From NCBI RefSeq assembly GCF_026210795.1, contig NC_089434.1:3224001-3288000 (forward strand): a stretch of 64,000 nt of DNA, in the 5' to 3' direction. How positions within the stretch are numbered: position 1 is the first letter of the stretch; each line of letters opens with the position of its first letter. Position numbers and translations under genes: made by a program. The notes beneath the pieces are model-generated. The model did not search any database, was not told the DNA's origin, and saw only the letters and a list, made by a program, of their open reading frames with translations. The DNA comes from Rhizophagus irregularis. Lineage: Eukaryota > Glomeromycota > Glomeromycetes > Glomerales > Glomeraceae. Shown piece by piece: positions 54,101 to 64,000 of this stretch.

Positions 54101-54301
54101 AGTGGTTCTATGATCTGTGTACAAGTTGAATCTGTCAAATGACGCAAAACAGAAGGGTCGGGGTATAAGTGTAAGCTACCTAATATTATTAAAGATAAGG
54201 AAAATTTGGATCTACAAAATATTCCTAGTCGTAAAACAAGGAAAGCCGGTAAAAAGGAGCATAATTTGAGCAAAAACGTATTAAAAAATCAGCCAAATTG
54301 A
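51142..54301 (+). pseudogene. MULE 2 transposase with SWIM zinc finger (near-complete, stop-ridden)
   Basis: Exon 1 is 51142-51171 (MDIESQNSSQ). Exon 2 starts at about 51655 (FFSWDSLPEQLKSILPLRHS). The N-terminal region shows HPLEVNLRFTHNHVVNSAES. The catalytic core is CYMDASASFELLNTSITLLY (Asp), VFLTDDSSAERNALKLCWPE (Asp), LCTFHILQVFWRWLYDLKYH and NNSVERSFGILKDLVFARTQ (Glu). The SWIM motif is GTCTCPIGMAGAPYKH, with Tyr where sister copies have the second Cys-group cysteine (GAPCKH). The tail ends KEHNLSKNVLKNQPN. Introns near 52800-52890 and 53620-53757. Five in-frame stops lie at 52135, 53131, 53524, 53975 and 54140, all explainable by C-to-T changes from codons seen in sister copies. Confidence 0.9.
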
Positions 54302-54561
54302 AGCAAGGTATTGGTTCATAATATTTATTATGATAGCATACATTTTTAACATTTTTACAAAGCATTCATACTAATTTAAACCATTTTTAATAGCTAAGAT
54401 ATTATTTTTATTTGATAGCGTTTATTTACACAATGGCATTATGTTTTGAAATAATCCTTATAATAAATTAGGTTTTCTAATTCAAAAATTTTAATGAATT
54501 TTTAAATGTTTTATTTAAACGCATTTTATACAATGTTAAGTTTACACATTTTACAATAATA

Positions 54562-55680
54562 CAGTGGACATCAAAAAAAACGCACCAAACTTTTTTAAAA
54601 TTATTAATTGCTCTTATTAAATCAATTTAAATTCAATTAAAATAAAATTTAAAACTTAAATAATATATGGTTTGGCCTACTAAAAAACATAAAATTTAAT
54701 ATTAATTTACTAATTAGTTTTTTAATTACATAACATTAAATCAAAACAACTTGGTGCATTCTTTTTGCCACTTTTTAAAATTTTTAAAAAAATCAAAATT
54801 TTAACAAAATTATATTATGCTTTTATAATAAAAAAATGTAAAATTAATTATTAAATAGCTTAAATTATTAATTAAAATTAAAAAAAGTCAATACTTTTTA
54901 GTAATAAATTGATTAATTTATTTAATGAATATAATTAAAAATTACTATAAAACATATAGATTTTACAGTTTTTATTATAACAGTTTTTCTTAAACTACAT
55001 TAAATCAAAAAATTTTATAGTAAAATAATACCCAAAATTAAATTCTCCTAATTAAGGGGAATTTGCGAAAAAAAAAATGGACCTTTAGATAGGATTTACA
55101 CTATATGTAAAATGAAGATCATTGCCATACTTTAACAAGTAATATCTCACTATCTTGCACTCCATTTTTTTTTTCGCAAATTTCCCTTAATTAGGAGAAT
55201 TTAATTTTGGGTATTATTTTACTATAAAATTTTTTGATTTAATGTAGTTTAAGAAAAACTGTTATAATAAAAACTGTAAAATCTATATGTTTTATAGTAA
55301 TTTTTAATTATATTCATTAAATAAATTAATCAATTTATTACTAAAAAGTATTGACTTTTTTTAATTTTAATTAATAATTTAAGCTATTTAATAATTAATT
55401 TTACATTTTTTTATTATAAAAGCATAATATAATTTTGTGAAAATTTTGATTTTTTTAAAAATTTTAAAAAGTGGCAAAAAGAATGCACCAAGTTGTTTTG
55501 ATTTAATGTTATGTAATTAAAAAACTAATTAGTAAATTAATATTAAATTTTATGTTTTTTAGTAGGCCAAACCATATATTATTTAAGTTTTAAATTTTAT
55601 TTTAATTGAATTTAAATTGATTTAATAAGAGCAATTAATAATTTTAAAAAAGTTTGGTGTGTTTTTTTTGATGTCCACTG
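54562..55680. mobile_element. Giant near-perfect palindrome, Tc1-type foldback (1119 bp)
   Basis: Left end CAGTGGACATCAAAAAAAAC and its complement at the right end, with TA on both sides (54560-54561, 55681-55682). The two arms of about 470-500 bases are nearly identical when one is reversed (for example GGTTTGGCCTACTAAAAAAC in both). The centre (about 55070-55160) is a non-palindromic loop that starts with GGACCTTTAGATAGG. Non-coding. The few arm differences suggest recent origin or continuing arm correction. Confidence 0.9.
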
Positions 55681-56081
55681 TATATATACATTTTTTAAGT
55701 TTTTTATTAATAATAATATAATAATTAATCGAATTTTTTTTAAATAAACACACTTTTACAATAATAATTAAAGTATTTAATTTCAAGCAAAATATTGGAG
55801 AAAAAGCAAAAAAAACTAGCGCGATAAGGAGAGATGTTTATCAGTGTGACGCATGCACCGTCAACCTGACACACATTTCAGACGTGCTTGATAATTCTGT
55901 ACTACATCTTAATTGCATATATATTGAGCAAAAGCATTATAAATCGATACAAAAAAAAATAAATCATTTCTCTCTGAACGCTGAAACCAAAAATACTTTT
56001 ATATCCATAAACTAGCTTTACCTGTAACTGCAGTCAAGTGCATATTTTTTTCGCAAGCACAAATACATACATATAAAAACT

Positions 56082-57473
56082 ATGTCTTCACAAGCTTCTT
56101 CACCCGCTTCACCCGCCTTAATAACAGAAGAAATCTGACGTGATTAAAGATTTTAATACAGAGGAGATTTGAAAAAGAAAAACTTAAAGCTAGAGGAGTC
56201 CCACTTCGAAATTTTACACAAAGAAGAAATTTCTGGCCTTGCCTTTCTTGATACAACTAAAGAGGATTTTCGAAGTTATGGCTTGAAAGCTTGTCCCGCA
56301 ACAACACTAGCAAAATTTATTGAAGGTCTCAGCCAGAAGTTACAAAATTATTCCTCGCTTAAGACTCTTGACGACTTGAAAGAAATGTTACGTAGAAATA
56401 AGGTCAATGGGAAAGATATGACAAACATCAAGCAGTTTACTCCCAGTAGGTAATTAATTAATTTTCAAACTGACTAGATAGCCATATTAACTTTATTTTT
56501 CTCTGTAGTCTTCGAGGAAATTAATGATGAAGATAAGGCCCTCAATCACTGTATGGAGGATATAATCTTAAAACTTTCAAATGTGGAAACTATGACTGAC
56601 ACCAACGAGGCGACGCGCTGTGAATTTATTTCATCGATTCTTCATGCATCCATCGCTATAGCTAAAAAACTTACCTCCCAAGATATATTTATAGTTTTAC
56701 AAAAAGATATATCCGGTGAGGATGCAACAGGCAGAGTAGACTACGCAATCAAAAGTCTAGAAGACCTCCTATGTATCACCGAAAGAAAGCCTCGTAATAT
56801 TAAAATCAGATATGCACAGGTAAATACTACTCGGATTCGTGTTTTAGAGCGTGTCATATGTGACCGCACCAAGCCGAAAGAGATTCAATAATATTAACGC
56901 ATTTTATTTTTTAGAATCTGGCGCAACTTGAAAGTGCATTCCAGACCAATAAAAAGAAGCGGACTGCAGATCAAGCGTTTGGGAACGACTATTTTGATTA
57001 TATATATACTAGCAGCGTGAAAAATCTATTGTAATTTAGCTGGTTTTTCCGGTAAATTTTTGATAAATTCAGTAAAATTTTATGATCCCGGCCAGATTTC
57101 CGGTATATTTTAAAAATAAATTAAGTTTACCGAAGATATTTTTTAATTCTGGTCATATATTCCGGTTGAAAAAATAAATTTCCGGAATTGTTATGCTTTG
57201 CCGGTAAAATTCTGAAATTTTTGCAAACTTTTTTTTCACGCTGGCACAGAGTGGCATTTTATCATATATACTACTGATGTTATATACTCTACGAGTGGAA
57301 GCGAATACCAGATTAATCTTACAAAATCTGCCATCAAAGAAAATCCAGAGTTACTCTGAAGCAACGTGAAAAGGGTAATAGGTATTATTGTTGGGCTGTT
57401 AAAAGATCGTGTTAGTGTAGATAGTTCCCCAGCTAGCAAGAGGGCTAGAATCAAAAAAATTATCAAAAAATAA
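56082..57473 (+). pseudogene. Broken SAM-like / Crinkler-associated family gene
   Basis: Member of a greatly expanded glomeromycotinan protein family. The N-terminal part (56082-56450) has MSSQASSPASPALITEE and a SAM-like helix bundle (LKLEESHFEILHKEEISGLA, FRSYGLKACPATTLAKFIEG). The middle part (56515-56910) includes CEFISSILHASIAIAKKL and GRVDYAIKSLEDLLCITE. After a further short intron the C-terminal part reads NLAQLESAFQTNKKKRTADQ, then, past a 231-base insert, EWHFIIYTTDVIY and the basic, nuclear-targeting-like end SKRARIKKIIKK. It carries several inactivating changes and one transposon insert, so it is treated as a fossil; its former function is unknown. Confidence 0.7.
57013..57243. 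mobile_element. Miniature inverted-repeat element, superfamily unclear (231 bp)
   Basis: Inverted ends CAGCGTGAAAAA on both sides. The interior repeats TTTCCGG and CCGGTAAA words in both orientations. It splits the codons for FDYIY and TEWHF in the gene relic at 56082. A target duplication is not clear. Confidence 0.7.
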
Positions 57474-58236
57474 TATGTATACTGGGCAAAGTCCCGAACA
57501 TTTGTATTTATTTTTCGCATGTAATAATAAAAAATTTTTCTTGGCAAAAGTCCAAATTGGAACGGAGGCGCACATGATTCTTTTAGGTTATGAAAAAACG
57601 TGACGATCAAGCCGATATGGTTAAAGTATAGGATTGTGACAGATGCGGAAAATGGTACTTCATAGAACGTACGCTAGACAGTGAAAGGAAACCTTGTTCA
57701 AGTTGTCAAAGCTCTTATTTGCTGTAAAAAAAAAGATGGAGATGTGGATGCTTAAGAAACGTTTTATTAATTCTGAATTTTTGACCCGAATACTCACGTG
57801 ATTTTCTATCGTAAAGATTCTTCACGGTTGCACCTATGATGTAATAATGCGACAACGTACGTGTTTTAATGCTATCGATTCGGAAATTAAAAAAATAAAT
57901 GTGCCGTAGTTAGATGAGAGAACAAGCAATTGTCTGCATATACTCAGTTTTATGTGCATTAAAAAAAGGAAATTGTGATCAAAGATGTTCACTGTAAATG
58001 TGGCTGAGTGAATGCAAAAATATAAAGGTAGCGAGTCAGAAGTATTGTTTTATCTTCTATCTCTGCTAATTTTTATTTGATTGTTACAATTTTCAATAAA
58101 TGCTAATTTACAACTTTACTATAATTAATTAATGAAGTGTGCAATTTGCAATATTAAAACTATATAAAAATTAGTATGTAAACGACTAATTTGACAGACG
58201 CAGTAATGCAATGTGATAATGGTTCCTACTCTTTCA
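57474..58236. other. Intergenic with a possible zinc-ribbon relic
   Basis: At about 57630-57727 the plus strand reads CDRCGKWYFIERTLDSERK then PCSSCQSSYLL and a stop. The paired CxxC motifs suggest the last exon of a lost gene. The frame upstream is closed. Nothing else is recognised. Confidence 0.3.
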
Positions 58237-60999
58237 TTATTTCACCTTTCCAGTTTCCCATTCACTAACAACTGTCCAATCTTCATTCGTTGTAATTCCT
58301 TCTTTATTACGCTTTAGGCAACGGGCTGAGACAAAAGCTACTTTATCACAGAAGGCTATGCCAACTTCAACTATTTCCTTAACATGATCTGGAAGACTCA
58401 TCCGGTAACCCTTGTCAAAAATTTGATCTAGTGCATCTGTGGTGTCTTGTTTCATTATACGGAAGTCTACATCATCAGAACGCTTAAATTCATACGTTAT
58501 GCTAACGGTTTTATTTTGGATAATTGGAATGATTCGGACATCTGGACGGCCAACCCCAGCTTCGCGATTAGATTCAACCCGGTATTCAACGCCATGATAC
58601 ATAGCGAGTGCTCCGAGAACAAATATATGGTACCAGGTTTCATATAATTTACCTCTTTTGAGATCAGCAATATCAAAACAAGACACTACCTCCATATAAA
58701 GCGATGGAAATTTGTTACAAAATGTAGCAATATCTTTTTTAAACAATGATTCGTATATTTCGTTTGTCTTCGCATATTCCATACCGATAACCTCAAAAAT
58801 CCACAAAATCCATTGGCATGCTACCTCTCTATTTGGGATTACTAGTTTAACATTTTTCACAGTATGACCAACCAAAGATCCTGGAACCATAGTCAAGTAA
58901 CCACTATAGTATAATAAAGTACATAATGAGTTTATCTCTGGCTTCGTATCAAGGTCATTGTATCGGAGATATGGCATTAATTCCACATCTAGACTTACTA
59001 CAGACTCATCTTGACCTACAGACTCAACCACATCTTTATCCTTACAGAAGGAATGGGAATGGATTATATTCTCGAGCCGATCTTTGACTCCTGACCCGCA
59101 CTTTTTTAGCATTTCTACAAGTGTGTTTGTAGAACCGCTATTGATCCAATAATTATCAATTTCATCTTTGTCTAGACACGATATTACTGAATGTGGGTTG
59201 TAAATATGAACTTCAGTGCTCGTTCGGTATCCATTATAGTAAAGGCGTAGTTCATCAAGTTTTTCATTTTGTTTTTTTTCTTCTAGCAAATACTTAATTT
59301 CATTTTCGGTGAATCCAAATGTATCAGAGAAAATAGCACGGCCAGAACAGCTTGGTTTTTCATGCATTGGATAGACCACTACATTGTTAAATCCGGAAAG
59401 AAAGCTTGTTTGTCCTAGTGGGAGAGTCCCAACAAACAGGACCTTATCCACGTAAGTATTTTCCTGCATAGAAATTTTGTAGTTTTAACAAGCATGTATG
59501 CAATCAGTTAATTACAATACATATGCTTACCTTAGCTACACTTGAGTACATCGTTTTAAAAAAATCGTGAACATTATCATAAAATCCTCTTGCATTTTCC
59601 ATAGGCCAGTCGTATTCATCGATTAGAATAATGGAACTCTTTCCAAAGCACTTGTTAAGATAACGTGCTAAATTAGAAAGAGCATTATTCAAAAGTGCAA
59701 CTCCTGTTGTTTTGTTATTGAGTATTGACACAAATTTTTCTTTATCACTCTTTGGAAGAATGTCAATAAGGTATTGATATTTTTCGTATAGATTTGAAAT
59801 TCTTTCCTTTATTGCGTCCAGCATTAGTTCCCAGGATTCACTTCCAAGATCCTAGTAAAAGTAAGTCTTGTTAGCTATTTATGTAATAGTAGGTTACACC
59901 AGGCTTGCTTACCTTGAAGCTAATGTGAATTACGGGCCACTGTTTGTAGTACAACTTAGCAAACCATTCGAATCTAGCAACTTTTAAATTCCCAAACAAC
60001 GATGTTTTTACATCTGGTACATAATTTAATGGAGGATAATCCGTTGAAAGGAAAGTTTCAAGCATCGAAAGATTGGTTGATTTTCCGAACCGACGAGGGC
60101 GAATAATCAGATTGGACCGTTTTCCAAAGATCATGAATTCCATTATAAAAAGAGATTTATCGACGAAAGTACCCGAAGTCACAAACTTTTTAAATTCTGA
60201 TTCGCCTAGAGAATAGTCTCCATTGTTGATTATTATGGGAGGTTCATCTAAAACGCTTTGGAATGCTTTATTGTACAATATATGTTAATAAATAATAGTA
60301 ATTAATTAATTAACAAGCTTTTAAGGAAAAGCTTACCCTCTGATTTATCACTCCATGTCATACTCGACACATCCTCCCCTTCGAGAGCTGGAAAGTGAAG
60401 ATTAGCATTGTGTTCAGCACAAAAGATAGGTGCTTAAAATTGTTATAACATACCTTTGATTATTTTAGGGCGCTTTTTTGGTGGGTAATAATCTGGAATA
60501 TCCAATATTAAATAAATAACAGAAATTCGTGCGTCAGACCAAATCGATATTTTGTTACTGCAAATTTCTTGTTCGAGAGGTAAAACGTTGGGAGACACTT
60601 ACCAGTGTCGGTGATGATGGTGATGATAGAACTTCCAGATTTATTTTTATTATCCAATTCATCTTGAAAATATGTACTAAACGGTTCTTCAAGTTCCATT
60701 TCTTTTCCACGAAGTTTTTGAACAATGTCTTCTTCAGTAGAAATATTTTGCTCTTTAATATCTTTACTCTTAACACCAATAACTTTCCAAAGTTTCAAAT
60801 TGTTTTTGTCGGAATCACCAACTCCTTTAATACTACAGACATGGTCCCTGAGGTGTAAAACTTCGAGTAGGTGTAAGGAGACATTTGTATTATCAAGTAT
60901 GGCATATCTATCTTTATTCTTATCGTCTTTGCAAATGTTAACCGCATAAACTTGAGGACCATTGCTTGAAAGTATGTAAAGTTTGAATGATATATCCAT
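58237..60999 (-). CDS. Crinkler-header protein with AAA-like ATPase and PD-(D/E)XK nuclease domains
   Basis: Six exons with GT-AG introns (60999-60603, 60492-60454, 60387-60337, 60265-59913, 59851-59531, 59463-58237) sum to 2388 bases, an uninterrupted 795-residue frame. The start MDISFKLYILSSNGPQVYAV opens a Crinkler-type header (about residues 1-130) with the hallmark LKLWKV motif. Next comes a basic PPKKRPK nuclear-import-like motif. The ATPase-like domain shows LIIRPRRFGKSTNLSM (P-loop-like) and SIILIDEYDWPM (Walker B). The C-terminal domain shows GVEYRVESNREAGVGRPDVR and ITYEFKRSDD, the D..ExK signature of the PD-(D/E)XK superfamily. This order is known for Crinkler-family proteins of chytrids, oomycetes and Rhizophagus. 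No signal peptide is evident. A role as symbiosis effector or in conflict within the fungus is inference. Confidence 0.88.
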
Positions 61000-62651
61000 C
61001 TCAATAATATTTCTATAAAATGATAAAATAAGTTTAGATTTTAAGAGAAAGTTGGAGAAAGGTTTCAAGAAAAACTTGAGAAACTTGAGAAAGTTTGAGA
61101 GAAGTCTAAGGTATATATATACTTTATATACTTTTCTGAATACATCATGATTAATTATAAAATGATCTTTATAAACTTTTAATTGGTGACACGAAATATG
61201 ATATAATGATATAAATGATATAAGCATAGTAAAAAAAAAGTTTATAAAATTAACTTGTCGGCAAGCGAAACAAGGTGATTCATACGATTTTATCATTACT
61301 CAGATTGCATTCACGAGGTATTTATTAATTCTTCGGTTGTACAACAATTAGTAGCCAATAAAATTAATTTTAAATTATGTCATAACGATAAATCTAAGGC
61401 GTTTTCTCTGATGTAAGATTTTACGTATACAACTTTTTTTTCTTATTCCGACCCCAAGCCGTCATGCTATTTTCTCCGAGCATGAACCTATCGCAGTTTA
61501 AGAAGTGTTGACGAAAAAATTATTAAAGTCCGGACGAGACACTTCACAATTAAGGTATGAATGAAATATATTTTTTCGGCTGTGACTGTGCATTTGCAAG
61601 GGAGTGATTCATAGCTTGTAAAGCTAATCTCTATTTTTTTGTTAAGAAATTTCGAGGACCTTACTATGGAGGTGGGATATTTTCGTACGGAAACTTCAAC
61701 ATTTCTTCTTTTTCCTTAGAATATAGTGTTACAAGATTTTTATATAAACTCGCAATAAAAAAAATAAAATGCTCAGATATTTCCGTACATAATATTCATA
61801 AGCTTCAATATTTCTTTAGGAAAAAGACGTTATGGGAGTTGATAACGCCAAACGAAATTTTCTTCTTTTTCTTTTTTATCTTTCTTTTTTCGAATGTAGC
61901 AATGGGAATATTATAAACATGTTTGTTTAATAATAAAGTAATAAATTTGAATAATAAATTTGGAATAATCTTAATAATTTTTCTTTAATAAATTATGTAG
62001 TTACAATAAAGAAAGTTTTTATATATGAACCGTGAATAAAATTATAGAATGATAAGTCTTATGACTCAAGTACATTTTTTTTTATACATTAAATAAAATT
62101 ATTAATTATGTACATGAAAAAAAAAAAATGCCAAAACAAATAAATGAACCTTAACAGTTACGTATAATATTAACCTTTTTGATTACAAAGTTTACTAATT
62201 TACCAGTTCAAATTTTAATATTTTACTCAACTTTCTTTTCCAGTCATTTGAGTATTTTGAGTAGAGCAAATAATCAAAATTAACCATTTATGGTTTATCA
62301 GATAGTCCAGTCCGATTTCAAATGATGTTAACATGGAATTTGATCGACATAAGATCCGGTAATAACGATGTAATAATAGTTAATCTATTGGAACAAGTTC
62401 CGATCGCAATATAAAAAAAAATAATATAAAAATACCCTTTGGCAAATTTTTAAAAGAAATTTATATTTTTTTCGTTCTGAAAATTGAAAGTTTCTCTCGT
62501 TCAAATCATTTCTTCTACGAATTCCATTGGTTATTTCTTAAGATATATAAAGTGTTATACCGATAATATACATATTTAGTTCAATTGTTGCTTTGAAGAA
62601 AAAAAAAATAATATATTTTGAGAAACATCTTTAACGCAAGAAGTTTTTACA
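61000..62651. other. Intergenic: promoters of the two flanking divergent genes
   Basis: 61000-61130 has repeated GAGAAAGTTTGAGAAA-like words upstream of the Crinkler-type gene. A TATA-like ATATATAAAG stands near 62542, about 110 bases before the next start codon. No coding exon recognised between. Confidence 0.45.
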
Positions 62652-63185
62652 ATGACTCATGGATCCGATTTGGATTTTACTGAAAATATTAATGATGGAA
62701 ACAATCATTTACAACAACCAACAAATGTGATCCAAATGGAGCATACTCGAATGGAATATAATCAAATAGAACATAATCAAATGGAACATACTTCAAATGC
62801 TCCATATAATAATAACTTTAATATTTCTTGCAACCCTTCAGATACAACAACTTACAACACTGGCAATAACGAAGGGTCCTCTTTTATGGATAATCAACTT
62901 GGTACTTCAACTCAATACTATGATCCTACGTTCACTACATCGTATCACGCGCCGCAGTATAACTCTCTTCTTGATGATATTCAATTCCAAAATAACTTCT
63001 CATCAGTTAATATTCCTCAGACGGATAATTCTGAGATCTTTAGACTTAATATTCCCGGTTTCAAAATCATCGTTATACCTAATTCTGTAAATTTAGCTAA
63101 TTTGGATTTACAAAATTTGTTTCCACAAGACTCTAACCCAAATATCGTTACTATTCATTTGATTTTAATAACTTTTAGTAACTAA
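62652..63185 (+). CDS. Asn/Gln-rich small protein, unknown function
   Basis: A single exon of 177 residues starts at ATG 62652 (MTHGSDLDFTENINDGNNHL). Residues 29-50 repeat a five-residue motif (MEHTRMEYNQIEHNQMEH). The middle is rich in Asn, Thr, Ser and Tyr. The end (EIFRLNIPGFKIIVIPNSVN, then LANLDLQNLFPQDS) is more hydrophobic and ordered-looking. No signal peptide or membrane segment. A decayed duplicate lies at 17574-17960, and its best kept part is the middle and C-terminal region. I do not recognise the family. It is followed by an AATAAA near 63265. Confidence 0.65.
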   Translation: MTHGSDLDFTENINDGNNHLQQPTNVIQMEHTRMEYNQIEHNQMEHTSNAPYNNNFNISCNPSDTTTYNTGNNEGSSFMDNQLGTSTQYYDPTFTTSYHAPQYNSLLDDIQFQNNFSSVNIPQTDNSEIFRLNIPGFKIIVIPNSVNLANLDLQNLFPQDSNPNIVTIHLILITFSN

Positions 63186-63331
63186 ATTTCTTTTTATCTA
63201 ATTTATATTATTATTATTTCTTATCTGTATTTTTTAAATATTTTATCATGTATTCATTATATAAATAAAGTTATATTTATTATCTAATTCTTAGCTATTA
63301 ATATTTGCCAAGGGCTTAGGCCAAAATCTAA

Positions 63332-63561
63332 TTATAATAAATAATGTTGGGATGCGGATTCTTTAAAACGATCTAAGGCAAAAGAATTATATGTTTTATT
63401 TGCGAATTTATATGATCGATTCCCGGCAATTCTTGAAATTTCTTTAAAATCCGCTTCAGGGTTTTTGTCTTTAATTTATCCTGTAAATCTTTTCGAAATA
63501 AAATAAACGCATTTTGAGGTCGAGTTATTCTACCTTTTTTGCCTACCAGACCTAGAATCAT
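63332..63561 (-). pseudogene. HMG-box gene relic (MATA_HMG-like)
   Basis: On the minus strand GRITRPQNAFILFRKDLQDK is the start of an HMG box of the MATA_HMG/Sox-like type (R-P-x-N-A-F-I-L-F-R). A one-base frame change near 63469 is needed to carry on into NPEADFKEISRIAGNRSYKF, which fits the second helix (KEIS..I). The usual Trp region is not kept. Such genes are strongly expanded in Rhizophagus. It may be a relic, or a sequencing slip may hide an intact gene. Confidence 0.65.
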
Positions 63562-64000
63562 TACAGATGATATAATAATTTTTGTACTGTTATATACATT
63601 TTACGTAAATAATTTTTGTTCTTTAATGTTCTAAACTTTAGAAAATATTGAAAAAGTCCATAAATTATTGTATGAAACTGATAATATAATTAAGAAACGT
63701 AATTCATAATGTCCTTTTACTTTTAACAAGAGAATCTGGTACTTAAATATCATTAATCAAATATTTTTAAAGACAGAACAAATTTAATGTGAAATTTTTA
63801 GTTTGGAACTTTAACTCATAAAATTTATCGTAATTTTAAACAAACCTGCATGTTGGAGAATAGGGTATATTGAAAAAATTAATTTTTATCTATCCCTTAA
63901 ACTGTTTTGCAGCCAAATTTGCCTGCAATTTTGTTTTTTAATTAAAGACACTTTTAAATACCTTAAAATATTTTATTACATAAACCAATATTTTTGTAAT
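63562..64000. other. No gene recognised
   Basis: A+T-rich sequence up to the right edge. An upstream exon of the HMG-box relic could lie here but is not visible. Confidence 0.35.

Larger units (their letters stand above)
50810..55887 (+). mobile_element. SWIM-type Mutator-like element, 5.1 kb (MULE 2)
   Basis: Ends GCACGTCTGAAATGTGTGTC and, reversed, the same first 20 bases. Both continue AGGTTGA and GCATGC. TTGATAATT flanks both sides exactly (50801-50809, 55888-55896). It holds one transposase gene (+) with a readable exon structure and, behind it, a 1.1 kb giant palindrome. The insertion point is only about a dozen bases beyond the right end of MULE 3. Confidence 0.92.

Noticed and set aside
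60508-61296. Longer start (262 codons) for the first exon of the Crinkler-type gene
   Set aside because: The header family begins at MDISFKLYIL. The upstream extension is low-complexity Phe/Leu-rich sequence from A+T-rich DNA.

Overview
The window looks like nuclear DNA of an arbuscular mycorrhizal fungus (Glomeromycotina, close to Rhizophagus). The reasons are very high A+T, many short GT-AG introns, a kinase of the greatly expanded Rhizophagus type (HGDLHSGN loop), a Crinkler-header protein with AAA-like ATPase and nuclease domains, a SAM-like/Crinkler-like gene relic, an HMG-box relic, and large amounts of DNA transposon sequence. The species call is inference; no marker gene settles it. 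No LTR retrotransposon, retrovirus-like element or Polinton was recognised.

Layout. 1-15.3 kb is a compact housekeeping block: SulP anion transporter (-), histone H3 (-) and H4 (+) as a divergent pair, a tiny five-exon unknown protein (+), cornichon/Erv14 cargo receptor (-), molybdopterin synthase large subunit MoaE (+), a TKL-like kinase (-) and the DEAD-box helicase DDX41/Abstrakt (-). Each is supported by intact exons and family motifs. 15.3-21.5 kb is an A+T-rich desert with small terminal-inverted-repeat (TIR) elements and a decayed copy of the gene that lies intact at 62.7 kb.

21.5-56 kb is almost wholly nested transposons. A 4.85 kb element of unassigned superfamily (21550-26401) carries two sister CACTA-like miniature elements. 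A Tc1/IS630-like element (26895-29858) sits inside an older small element. A probable CACTA-like element (30207-36382) is loaded with satellites, a hAT miniature element and a foldback. Three related SWIM-domain Mutator-like elements (MULEs) follow: an old one (36386-50797) split by a hAT miniature element, by a 6.5 kb element that carries a 5'-truncated LINE, and by a second MULE (44628-50776, itself split by a 1.2 kb foldback). The third MULE (50810-55887) lies just beyond the end of the old one and holds a 1.1 kb giant palindrome. Many insertions keep target-site duplications (TSDs) that can be read directly, so their relative order can be worked out.

56-64 kb returns to genes of the expanded, possibly symbiosis-linked kind: a broken SAM/Crinkler-like gene, an apparently intact six-exon Crinkler-header/AAA-like ATPase/PD-(D/E)XK protein (795 aa), a small Asn/Gln-rich protein that is the intact paralogue of the relic at 17.6 kb, and an HMG-box relic. 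The contrast between a stable gene block and a repeat-rich block with effector-like genes fits the two-compartment organisation reported for these fungi.
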